Positions 15,417-23,463 of a stretch of DNA of 64,000 nt are shown here, one piece after another; within the stretch, counting starts at the first letter, position 1; each line of letters begins with the position of its first letter. The stretch lies in assembly GCA_964395715.1 (NCBI GenBank), contig CAYNAU010000001.1, positions 62,001-126,000 on the forward strand, given 5' to 3'. Under the pieces are notes generated by a model. It ran no database searches. It worked only from the letters and a program-made list of their open reading frames with translations, and had not been told where the DNA came from. The DNA comes from Porticoccus sp964395715. Lineage in GTDB: Bacteria; Pseudomonadota; Gammaproteobacteria; Pseudomonadales; Porticoccaceae. The position numbers were made by a program, and so were the translations under genes.

Positions 15417-16430
15417 ATGCATACTGACCTGCCGCCCTTTTCCCCGCCCAAAGGTTTGCGCAATGCTCACCTGCAAAGCATGCTCAACAGCATGGGACCC
15501 AGGCCCTGGAAAGTCTCTTCTCGCAGCATGGACATGACGACCCGAAGCCAGACCCTGTTACTGGAAGGTCGCCACGAAAATCAAGCGGTTAAATTGCTGG
15601 CCTATTTCGACCAGGCGGATCAGGACAACCAGCGCCTCGCCATTCTGCTGCACGGGTGGGAAGGCAGCGCACAATCGACCTACCTGTTATCAGCAGCCAA
15701 TCATCTTTACCGGCAGGGCTTCAATATTCTGCGCCTTAATCTCCGCGACCACGGCGAGAGTTTTCACCTAACCCCGACGGCTTTCAACTCGACCCTGGCA
15801 GAGGAGGTCAGCACGGCAATTGCGTCTTTTCTTGAAGCATCACCTCACCGGGAGCGCTACCTGGCCGGCTATTCTTTGGGGGGAAATTTTGCATTGCGTA
15901 TTGCCGCCGACGCTGGCGACATACTGAAACTATCCGCCGTTGCCGCCATCTGCCCACCCGTCGATCCGGCCCACGCCATGGATCGCATCATGGCCGGCCC
16001 CATGTATCGCGATTACTTTCTCGATAAATGGAGCAATTCGCTGCACACGAAACTGTATTACCACCCCGAACTCCTGAACGGCGACGTGCTACCACGTTTT
16101 GAGGTGCTGACCGAGCTGAATGACTTTTTTGTCAGGGAGCTGACGCCCTATAAGAACGCGGAGGAATATTTTTCCGCCTATGCCCTCTACGGCGACCGCC
16201 TGGACAACCTGCAAGTACCTGGCTACCTGATCACCAGCGAGGATGATCCCATTGTGCCGGTGTCAGACCTCACCATGCTGAATAAGCCATCATTGCTGAA
16301 CGTAGTAGTGACACCACTGGGAGGGCACTGCGGTTTTATTGAGAACTATCAACTCGACAGCTGGGGTGATCGCTGCCTGTCACAGATCTTCAATCATCAT
16401 CGAAACACGACTGAATCTGTTCACTACTGA
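15417..16430 (+). CDS. YheT-like alpha/beta hydrolase
   Basis: Predicted 337 aa, chosen start ATG 15417 (MHTDLPPFSPPKGLRNAHLQ); the frame is open to 15315 but the family starts here. LHGWEGS is the oxyanion strand and turn, GYSLGGNFALR holds the nucleophile Ser, EDDPIVP the acid and GGHCGF the His. It fits the UPF0017/YheT group of hydrolases with uncertain substrates (esters or lipids). Its last 41 bases overlap the end of recX, which reads the other way. Confidence 0.88.
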   Translation: MHTDLPPFSPPKGLRNAHLQSMLNSMGPRPWKVSSRSMDMTTRSQTLLLEGRHENQAVKLLAYFDQADQDNQRLAILLHGWEGSAQSTYLLSAANHLYRQGFNILRLNLRDHGESFHLTPTAFNSTLAEEVSTAIASFLEASPHRERYLAGYSLGGNFALRIAADAGDILKLSAVAAICPPVDPAHAMDRIMAGPMYRDYFLDKWSNSLHTKLYYHPELLNGDVLPRFEVLTELNDFFVRELTPYKNAEEYFSAYALYGDRLDNLQVPGYLITSEDDPIVPVSDLTMLNKPSLLNVVVTPLGGHCGFIENYQLDSWGDRCLSQIFNHHRNTTESVHY

Positions 16431-16854
16431 AACCCCGGTACTGAAGGAAACGACTGCGGCGCGCGCGCTCCTGTAAACTGTCACAGGGTGCGTTACCGTA
16501 TTTGCGTTGCGCCACTTCGGCAGCCAGTTGAAACCAATCCTGTCCACAGGTCGCCAGCGCCTGCTTGGCATCCCCGGAAGCAACTCCCCGCTGCTTCAGC
16601 TCCTGACTGATACGGTAAGGCCCCTGCCCCTTGCGAATGCGCGATGCAACAAACGCTTCAGCAAAACGGTGGTCACTTTGCAGGTTGTCCCGTTGCAGGT
16701 CTGTTAACACCTGCGCGATGTGTTCTGCAAACTCGGGAAATTTTGTCGTGAGTTTTGTTTTCAGTTCGTGTGCAGAATGTTCCCGTCTGGCCAGCAAATC
16801 CATTGCCCGGAATCGCAGCAATGCCAGCGGATCACCTGCTTCAGCTTCATTCAT
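16390..16854 (-). CDS. recX: RecX regulatory protein
   Basis: Predicted 154 aa, typical length. RecX binds RecA filaments and limits their activity. It is a run of three-helix repeats: LLARREHSAHELKTKL, DLQRDNLQSDHRFAEAFVASRIRKGQGPYRISQEL, and QYRGFSSEQIQSCF at the end. Unusually it is separated from recA by two unrelated genes (DUF4126 and sterol desaturase-like). It converges with and overlaps the hydrolase gene on its other side. Confidence 0.93.
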   Translation of the reverse strand: MNEAEAGDPLALLRFRAMDLLARREHSAHELKTKLTTKFPEFAEHIAQVLTDLQRDNLQSDHRFAEAFVASRIRKGQGPYRISQELKQRGVASGDAKQALATCGQDWFQLAAEVAQRKYGNAPCDSLQERARRSRFLQYRGFSSEQIQSCFDDD

Positions 16855-16867
16855 GGATCACCAGCGA

Positions 16868-17563
16868 TCAGGACGACTTTACCGGCGGCTCTGCCTGGCT
16901 GGAGGGGCGAGGCAATTCAGTCGTTGCATTGGCAGTCTGTGTTTCAGCGGGACTTTTAACCAGTCCAAGCCACTGACCAACCTTACGCAGAATACGCGCC
17001 ACCAGTCGTATCAGTTTGGGCAATAACCAAATCACCAATGCGATAAACAGTACCATCAGGCACAGGAATAACAGCGGATGGTTAAACATGGCCCACAGAC
17101 CGCCCAGCACCATCAGGTCTTCACTGATGGACGCTGCCCAGTTGGTGAAGGGCTCCGGGGAGGTGTTGATCAACGCCCTGGTCGATGCCTTCGTGAGGTG
17201 GCTGGCTCCCGCCATGGTGCCACCCATGATACCCGCAGCGATTTCCAGTGCCGGGGTTACATCACCAACGGCTCCGGCCGCCAGCATGGCACCGGCTGGA
17301 ATTCGGATAAAGGTATGCAGGGCATCCCAACCGGTATCCACTCCGGGAATTTTGTCGGCAAAAAACTCCACCAGGTACATGGCCCCGGCGGCAAAAATAA
17401 CCAGCGGGTCCTGCAGCACCGTCAGCTCGGTGGGCAACTGCACGTTGCCCGTGGCACCGGCCAGCCCCAACACCAGCAGGGCTGCATACAGGTTAATGCC
17501 GCTTGCCCAGCCCACTCCCATGGTCAATGCAATAACACCGATTAATTCCTGATAATGTTCCAT
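16868..17563 (-). CDS. DUF4126 membrane protein
   Basis: Predicted 231 aa. It begins with a hydrophobic helix (LIGVIALTMGVGWASGINLYA) and contains further glycine-rich membrane helices, a GDVTPALEIAAGIMGGTMAGASHLTKA block and a C-terminal pair (LFLCLMVLFIALVIWLLP). About five membrane segments, with a polar C-terminal tail. The GWASGINLYA and SHLTKASTR parts match DUF4126 as I recall it. Function unknown. It stands 13 bases downstream of recX on the opposite side from recA. Confidence 0.75.
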   Translation of the reverse strand: MEHYQELIGVIALTMGVGWASGINLYAALLVLGLAGATGNVQLPTELTVLQDPLVIFAAGAMYLVEFFADKIPGVDTGWDALHTFIRIPAGAMLAAGAVGDVTPALEIAAGIMGGTMAGASHLTKASTRALINTSPEPFTNWAASISEDLMVLGGLWAMFNHPLLFLCLMVLFIALVIWLLPKLIRLVARILRKVGQWLGLVKSPAETQTANATTELPRPSSQAEPPVKSS

Positions 17564-17608
17564 TTAGAACTCCTGCCGGTCCAATACCGGCCACTATACA
17601 CCCTTAAA

Positions 17609-18457
17609 TTATGGCGTTTTGTTGCTGCCATCGCCACGCTGCTCACCGGACTGCGGCGTTGCTTGTATGCACTGCCGTACCGGCACCGCCTGAAAGGGTG
17701 CGGCCAGCAACTGCCAGAAACCCCTGTCATGGAAGTTATCCAGACCGATTGCCATCTCCGGGGTTCGCCGGGTGTTTGAGCGACTGCCAAACAGTCGATC
17801 CCAGAAACTGAAAAGCGTCCCGTAATTACTGTCGGTATCCGGCTGTGTGACGTGGTGATGCACCCAGTGGATGGAAGGCGTAATCACCAGATAGGACAGC
17901 ACCCGCTCCAGCGATTTTGGCAGGCGCATATTCGAGTGGTGAAACGCGGTGACGATCAGCACCAACGTCTCAAACACAATGACCGATGCCAGTGGCAGCG
18001 CAAAACAGAAAATCACAACCGCCCTGATAAGAGCAGAGAGAATCACCTCACCAAAGTGAAAGCGAACCGCGGAAGTCACATCCAGCCACTGATCCAGGTG
18101 GTGAACGCGGTGAAAACGCCACAGAAAGCCTATCCGGTGGCTGGCCCGGTGCCACCAGTAAATCCACAAATCCAGCAACAGCAGGGCTATTAACAATCTG
18201 AACCAGGCAGGCAGTGGGGGCGACCACCAGGGTTGGCTGTGGGTTGCAGCCAACAGTGTGACCGGCAACACGATCAGTAACGAGACCACAAGATTGCAGC
18301 CCCACAGACCGAGATTTTTTAAGAGGCGTGGGGCTTTCTTGAGTGGAGTGGGCACCGGGACTGCTGGCGCCAGACGCTCGGCAAGAAAAAATCCCAGCAG
18401 GAACAAACTCACTACCAGGCTTTTATAAGCCACCAGCTCATTCATTGCCGACACCAT
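17609..18457 (-). CDS. Sterol desaturase / fatty acid hydroxylase family protein
   Basis: Predicted 282 aa from ATG 18457 (an ATG at 18445 is possible). Membrane enzyme with the diiron histidine boxes HRASH, HRVHH and HWVHHH, spaced as in the FA_hydroxylase superfamily, plus about four hydrophobic helices. Members hydroxylate or desaturate lipids, sterols or carotenoids; the substrate cannot be told. It is the second gene placed between recX and recA, and probably shares a transcript with the DUF4126 gene downstream (45-base gap). A strong terminator separates it from recA. Confidence 0.87.
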   Translation of the reverse strand: MVSAMNELVAYKSLVVSLFLLGFFLAERLAPAVPVPTPLKKAPRLLKNLGLWGCNLVVSLLIVLPVTLLAATHSQPWWSPPLPAWFRLLIALLLLDLWIYWWHRASHRIGFLWRFHRVHHLDQWLDVTSAVRFHFGEVILSALIRAVVIFCFALPLASVIVFETLVLIVTAFHHSNMRLPKSLERVLSYLVITPSIHWVHHHVTQPDTDSNYGTLFSFWDRLFGSRSNTRRTPEMAIGLDNFHDRGFWQLLAAPFQAVPVRQCIQATPQSGEQRGDGSNKTP

Positions 18458-18571
18458 ACCGTTACCAAGGGAACAAGCTCTCTGGACGATTTTGACTGAT
18501 GCCTTTCATGAAACCTTTCATTAGAACTACAGACAGTCAAAACTGCCAACTTTCTTAAAATTAGCCAAAAA

Positions 18572-18597
18572 AAACCGCGCCGACTACAGCGCGGTTT
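18572..18597 (-). terminator. Rho-independent terminator of recA
   Basis: Perfect 9-bp stem AAACCGCGC / GCGCGGTTT with an 8-base loop, just past the recA stop on the minus strand, followed in that direction by a T-run. It ends the recA transcript and separates it from the desaturase-like gene. Confidence 0.92.
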
Positions 18598-18618
18598 TTA
18601 TTTCGAAGTGTCGGGTGA

Positions 18619-19668
18619 TCAGAGATCGACTTCTTCGGCTTCAGCCGGATCGACCTGTTCTCCGGATTTCCTGGATTTGGGTGCCGGCATCAATTGCTCG
18701 CGAATTTTTTGCTCGATCTCTGCCGCCACCTCGGGGTTTTCCTTCAGGTATTCACAGGCATTGGCCTTGCCCTGACCGATTTTGTTGCCGTTATAGGCAT
18801 ACCAGGCACCGGATTTATCCACCAGTCCACATTTCACGCCCAGGTCCACTACTTCGCCCAGGTGGTTGATACCGGCACCATAGAGAATCTGGAATTCACA
18901 CTGCTTGAACGGCGGTGACACCTTGTTTTTCACAACCTTGACGCGGGTTTCATTACCCACCACTTCTTCACCTTCCTTCACGGCACCAATGCGGCGAATA
19001 TCCAGCCGCACTGAAGAGTAGAATTTCAGTGCGTTACCGCCGGTAGTGGTTTCCGGGTTGCCGAACATGACACCGATTTTCATACGAATCTGGTTGATAA
19101 AGATCACCAGGCAGTTGGCCTGCTTGATATTGCCGGTCAGTTTGCGCAGTGCCTGGGACATCAAGCGGGCTTGCAGGCCAACATGGTGGTCGCCCATTTC
19201 ACCCTCGATTTCAGCTCGGGGCGTCAGCGCCGCAACGGAATCCACCACCAGTACATCAATAGCCCCCGAGCGCACCAGCATGTCCGTGACTTCCAGCGCC
19301 TGCTCTCCGGTATCCGGCTGGGACATGATCAGGTCGTCGACGTTAACACCGAGCTTTTCGGCGTAGATCGGATCCAGTGCGTGCTCGGCATCCACAAAGG
19401 CACAGGTGCCACCCAGTTTCTGTGCTTCGGCAATCACCTGCAGGGTCAGTGTGGTTTTACCGGAAGACTCCGGTCCGTAGATCTCGACAATACGCCCCTT
19501 TGGCAGACCGCCGATACCCAATGCAACATCCAAACCCAGCGAACCGGTTGAAATTGCCGGGATGGCTACATGCTCCCGGTCACCCATACGCATGACAGTT
19601 CCCTTGCCGAACTGGCGCTCAATCTGGCCAAGCGCCGCCTGAAGTGCTTTTTCCTTGTTTGGATCCAT
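18619..19668 (-). CDS. recA: Recombinase RecA
   Basis: Predicted 349 aa, typical length. Central DNA strand-exchange ATPase and SOS co-protease. Walker A GPESSGKTT at about residue 66, MAW loop (VDSVAALTP), DNA-binding loops (GVMFGNPETTTGGNALKFYSS) and the acidic C-terminal tail (EEVDL). A LexA box lies 73 bases before the start. The usual neighbour pncC is upstream, but recX is displaced. Confidence 0.99.
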   Translation of the reverse strand: MDPNKEKALQAALGQIERQFGKGTVMRMGDREHVAIPAISTGSLGLDVALGIGGLPKGRIVEIYGPESSGKTTLTLQVIAEAQKLGGTCAFVDAEHALDPIYAEKLGVNVDDLIMSQPDTGEQALEVTDMLVRSGAIDVLVVDSVAALTPRAEIEGEMGDHHVGLQARLMSQALRKLTGNIKQANCLVIFINQIRMKIGVMFGNPETTTGGNALKFYSSVRLDIRRIGAVKEGEEVVGNETRVKVVKNKVSPPFKQCEFQILYGAGINHLGEVVDLGVKCGLVDKSGAWYAYNGNKIGQGKANACEYLKENPEVAAEIEQKIREQLMPAPKSRKSGEQVDPAEAEEVDL

Positions 19669-19740
19669 GACCGATGCCCCTTTCGTGCTTTAACTGGAAG
19701 ATATTCACTGAATGCCGGTTAGCTTAACGCAACATTACAC

Positions 19741-19760
19741 TACTGTATAGTCATACAGTA
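19741..19760. promoter_or_regulatory. LexA (SOS) box upstream of recA
   Basis: TACTGTATAGTCATACAGTA: a near-perfect palindrome with the CTGT-N8-ACAG core (19743–19746 and 19755–19758), the gammaproteobacterial LexA site. It lies between recA and pncC, 73 bases before the recA start, so recA is expected to be induced on DNA damage. Confidence 0.95.
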
Positions 19761-19762
19761 CT

Positions 19763-20251
19763 TCATTTTTTCAGCATTGCAATCAGACCCCTCAGCGCAG
19801 CGCTCACCGCCTCACGCCGAACCGCTTTCCGGTCGCCCTCAAAGTGCAGGCAGCGGGTGATGATTTCTCCGTCCCCGTGGGCCCAGCAGAACCATACTGT
19901 TCCCACCGGTTTTGCCTCGGAGCCACCATCCGGACCAGCGATACCACTGACCGCCACCGCGATATCAGCCTCGGCTTTGGCCAACGCCCCCCGGGCCATT
20001 TCAATTACCACCGCTTCACTGACGGCCCCTTCGCGGGCAAGGGTATCGGGGGACACACCCAACACGTTCTGCTTGGCAACATTGGCGTAGGTCACCAGTC
20101 CCAGCCTGAACCAGCTGGAACTGCCGGCGATATCCGTGATGGCACTGGCAATTCCGCCGCCGGTGCAGGACTCGGCACAGGTAACGGTAGCGTTCCTGCT
20201 CAGCAGCAGTTCGCCGAGCTGCTGAGCCAACTTACGGGTAGAAGACGTCAT
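19763..20251 (-). CDS. pncC: Nicotinamide-nucleotide amidohydrolase PncC (CinA C-terminal type)
   Basis: Predicted 162 aa from ATG 20251 (MTSSTRKLAQQLGELLLSR); an upstream extension is open but atypical. It removes ammonia from NMN, feeding pyridine-nucleotide recycling. Conserved CAESCTGGGIASAI, then YANVAKQNVLGV, and GIAGPDGGSEAKPVGTVWF. Single-domain form without the CinA N-terminal part. Its stop is just beyond the LexA box of recA, on the same strand. Confidence 0.95.
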   Translation of the reverse strand: MTSSTRKLAQQLGELLLSRNATVTCAESCTGGGIASAITDIAGSSSWFRLGLVTYANVAKQNVLGVSPDTLAREGAVSEAVVIEMARGALAKAEADIAVAVSGIAGPDGGSEAKPVGTVWFCWAHGDGEIITRCLHFEGDRKAVRREAVSAALRGLIAMLKK

Positions 20252-20308
20252 AAAGGGACGGTAATTCAGTGCCGCGACCTGATGCAAGTCATAACCCGGC
20301 ACCACCTG

Positions 20309-21451
20309 CTAGGGAAAAGTCACCGTAACCAGCGTTTCGTAGTGATAGGTCCCGGGAAATAGATCGATCAGGCTGATGTGCTCAATACGGCACTGACTGC
20401 CCAGCAGTTGCAGATCACGCACCAGGGTCGCCGCATTACAGCTCACGTAGATGAGTTTTTCCGGTTTCACTGCCTTGACCCACTCGTGCAGAGCAGGAAA
20501 TCCCTTGCGGGGAGGGTCCACCAGCAATACGTCATATTGCGAATGGGGGCTGCGGGCGCGGAAGGTGCGCAATGCAGTCTCTGAAAACAGATCGAGGTGG
20601 AGAAAACTGAGGGTCTCCTCTTTGACCCGCTCCGGGGCAAAGTCCACCATCACCCGCTCAATGGCCGGCTGGCTCTGAACAACCAGCTCTGACAGATTGC
20701 CTTCCCCGGAAAACAGGTCCAGTAACTTGCCTCTACTTCTGTCACCAAACTGAGCCAGAACCAGATTGCGCAGCACCTCATTCATGGCCCGGTTGACCTG
20801 GGTAAAACCACCGTGGGCATAGGGACTGTCCCACGCCGTGCTGACACCATCACCGGTCAGGTAGATCTCACAGTGACCCTTACCGGCATGCTGTTCTGCC
20901 CATTCCGGCTGCTGGTAGAGCGCATCCATGGCCGGCTGCAGTTGTTGGTCCACAATCTGACAATCCGGCACTGGCAACACGGTATCCGTCACCGGGTCGA
21001 GCATGCCGATATATTTGTGGCGGTAGTGAAGCTGTACGCGATTGCGATAATGCAGCCGCTGCTCGGCACCGTGTACCTCCATGTCGGGCAATGCCCTGTC
21101 CAGTCGTTTCAGGTGCCCGGTCAGGGCATCCGTTTTATAGGACAGTTCGCTCTGATAATCCGTGTGCAGGAAATGGCAGCCGGGACAGCGCTCAAAGTGT
21201 TCGCATGCTGGCTCAACGCGATTTTCCGCCCGCTGCTCCAATGTTTCCAGGCGTGCAAACTGCACCCCCTTACTGGCACGATAGATGGTTGCCGTGCCGG
21301 TTTCACCGGGTAATGTTTTCGCAATAAAACAGGGTTTGCCGTCGATATGGGCCACACCCTGCCCCATGGTATCCATACTCTCAACGGTGAACTCCACCAC
21401 CCGATTCAGGGGTTTTGATGCGGACTTTTTCTGACGTTTCTTGAACTTCAA
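20309..21451 (-). CDS. RNA (uracil-5) methyltransferase, RlmD/TrmA superfamily with TRAM domain
   Basis: Predicted 380 aa. TRAM domain at residues about 15–75 (VVEFTVESMDTMGQGVAHIDGKPCF), iron–sulfur cysteines C-x5-C-x2-C (CEHFERCPGC) with a fourth in VPDCQ as in RlmD, then SAM domain LLDLFSGEGNLS and the catalytic VSCNAATLVRDL. The part after the LLDLF motif is short compared with RlmD of E. coli (433 aa). It methylates a uridine in 23S rRNA or tRNA. Which position is uncertain, so I give no symbol. Neighbour of pncC, divergent from the histidine kinase gene. Confidence 0.85.
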   Translation of the reverse strand: MKFKKRQKKSASKPLNRVVEFTVESMDTMGQGVAHIDGKPCFIAKTLPGETGTATIYRASKGVQFARLETLEQRAENRVEPACEHFERCPGCHFLHTDYQSELSYKTDALTGHLKRLDRALPDMEVHGAEQRLHYRNRVQLHYRHKYIGMLDPVTDTVLPVPDCQIVDQQLQPAMDALYQQPEWAEQHAGKGHCEIYLTGDGVSTAWDSPYAHGGFTQVNRAMNEVLRNLVLAQFGDRSRGKLLDLFSGEGNLSELVVQSQPAIERVMVDFAPERVKEETLSFLHLDLFSETALRTFRARSPHSQYDVLLVDPPRKGFPALHEWVKAVKPEKLIYVSCNAATLVRDLQLLGSQCRIEHISLIDLFPGTYHYETLVTVTFP

Positions 21452-21555
21452 GGACTCACCTCAATTAGGGCCTGTTTACACTAACCACTGGAAACACGGC
21501 GCGAAGGCTGGCAATAATACCCTCAAACCGTTTACCTGTGCGTGAACAATAACGA

Positions 21556-23355
21556 GTGAAACCAACTGTGGAACAACCGGACATCATCGACAACAGGCAT
21601 TCCCTCAGCAGTGAGCTGACCCACCCGGTTGCCGTTTCCACCGCCGTCCTCAAAGCCGGCATTGTACTCACGCTTGTGTGGAGCGCCTTCGCCGTATTTC
21701 TCAATGCGCCGACTCTGGTTGCCATTGGTATCGCCAGCAGTGCCGGCTTTGTTTCCGCACTACTGTTGCATAGCGTTCAGTTACACACCCTCGCCCGCTG
21801 CCTGTGTTTGATCACAGGCACCCTAGCGGTTTCCTGCGCCGCGCTGGTGGTTCATCCTGGCGGTAATATGGGCCTAATACTGGTCGCGATCGCCGGAGCG
21901 GCGGCTGTAATTTTTTCAGCAAAATACGAAAAATCCCTGTTCCTGGCTTTTACTTTTCTGCCTGTCCTCGCCGGGGTTGCCCTCTGGTCAATTGACACCA
22001 CCAGTCTGGGCTTTCAGGAAGTGGGCGAAGATATTGCACGCCAGTATGTGGCCATCCCTGCATTGCTGACAGCCTTTGTCCTGACCATTTTTGAAGTCGG
22101 GTATCTGGCGTACCTGATGGAGAATGAACGCCAGAACCACCAGCGCGCCCGGGAAAAGGCCGAGACGGCCAACCGTATCAAAAGCGAGTTTGTCGCCAAC
22201 GTCAGCCATGGCATTCGCACCCCGTTGAATGGCGTGCTCGGGCTTACCTATATGGTGATGGACTCTGACCTCACAGACCAACAGCGGGCTCACCTCCACA
22301 AGGCCTACAAATCCACCCGAAGCCTGGTAGGAATCATCGATGAAATTCTCGATTTTTCCAAAATGGAGGCGGGAAAATTACAAATGGACCACGTTGCTTT
22401 TTCGCTGAATACCGTCATTGAGGATGTGGAAAGCCTGATCAAGCACCAGTCAGATATTCAGCAAGTTGATTTTCAAGTAAGCGTCGATCCCGATATTCCC
22501 GACCAGTTTATCGGCGATCCACTGCGCCTCAACCAGGCGCTGGTCAACCTGTCCAGCAACGCCATCAAGTTCTCCGAAGACGGCGGTCGCGTGGTACTGC
22601 GTGTTGTGCTTGAAAGTGAAACCCTCGAACAGGCGATCCTGCATTTCAGTGTTGAGGACAACGGCATTGGCATTTCACCCGAGCAGCAGGAAAACCTGTT
22701 CCAGGCTTTCGGTCTGGCCGGCAGCCTGGCAAGCCAGCAACATGATGGCACCGGTCTGGGCCTGGTGATCTCGAAAAAAATTGTCGAAGCCATGGGCGGA
22801 AAAATATGGGTTGATAGCGCCATCGGCGTGGGCAGTACATTTCATTTTAGGGTGCCACTGATCAAACAGCCCGGGGAGCTTTATCGAGAAACGGCAACAT
22901 CCGGCCTTACAATGAATGACAGCTTCATGCCCGAACTAAGAGGCAAAAGAGTTCTTCTAGTCGAGGACAACGACGTCAATACCGAAGTGGCTAAAGCCAT
23001 CCTCTCAGAAAAAGACATCATGGTGGAAACGGCCTTCAATGGTCAGGAAGCGCTGGAAAAGCTGAAGCACAATGACTTTGACGCCATCTTTATGGACTGC
23101 CAGATGCCGGTGATGGACGGCTACGAGGCTACCCGCCAGATCCGCAGTCAATCAAAATATCGCGAGCTACCGATCATCGCCATGACAGCAAACGCCATGA
23201 AAGGTGACCGCGAAAAAGTGTTGGCCGTGGGTATGAATGACTATATTGCCAAACCCCTGGAACCCCACCAGCTGTTTGAGGCATTGGCCAAGTGGGTTAA
23301 GGCATCACCTGAAGTCGCTATCTCCGACAGATTGCAGGAAGAGGAAAATCCGTAA
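21556..23355 (+). CDS. Hybrid histidine kinase with altered H-box
   Basis: Predicted 599 aa from GTG 21556; no good ribosome site. About six hydrophobic helices at residues 30–185 with no periplasmic sensor loop, then HisKA with SHGIRTPLNG (His218), HATPase_c with N box (LVNLSSNAIKFSE), VEDNGIGIS and GTGLGLVI, and a receiver domain with phospho-Asp in FMDCQMPVMDGYEA and Lys in IAKPLEP. The residue after the phosphorylated His is Gly, where Glu or Asp is usual. The rest of the catalytic motifs are intact. No cognate response regulator is adjacent. It could be an inner-membrane sensor with changed kinase activity; the signal is unknown. Confidence 0.9.
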   Translation: MKPTVEQPDIIDNRHSLSSELTHPVAVSTAVLKAGIVLTLVWSAFAVFLNAPTLVAIGIASSAGFVSALLLHSVQLHTLARCLCLITGTLAVSCAALVVHPGGNMGLILVAIAGAAAVIFSAKYEKSLFLAFTFLPVLAGVALWSIDTTSLGFQEVGEDIARQYVAIPALLTAFVLTIFEVGYLAYLMENERQNHQRAREKAETANRIKSEFVANVSHGIRTPLNGVLGLTYMVMDSDLTDQQRAHLHKAYKSTRSLVGIIDEILDFSKMEAGKLQMDHVAFSLNTVIEDVESLIKHQSDIQQVDFQVSVDPDIPDQFIGDPLRLNQALVNLSSNAIKFSEDGGRVVLRVVLESETLEQAILHFSVEDNGIGISPEQQENLFQAFGLAGSLASQQHDGTGLGLVISKKIVEAMGGKIWVDSAIGVGSTFHFRVPLIKQPGELYRETATSGLTMNDSFMPELRGKRVLLVEDNDVNTEVAKAILSEKDIMVETAFNGQEALEKLKHNDFDAIFMDCQMPVMDGYEATRQIRSQSKYRELPIIAMTANAMKGDREKVLAVGMNDYIAKPLEPHQLFEALAKWVKASPEVAISDRLQEEENP

Positions 23356-23463
23356 ATCTTCAGAGGGAGAAACATTCCTCCATTACAGCCAACTTCCTGG
23401 CAGTTTTTTCAGCTCCACGATTCACGTAGAATCCAGCGTTTATCCAATCAGAACTCCGCCCGT

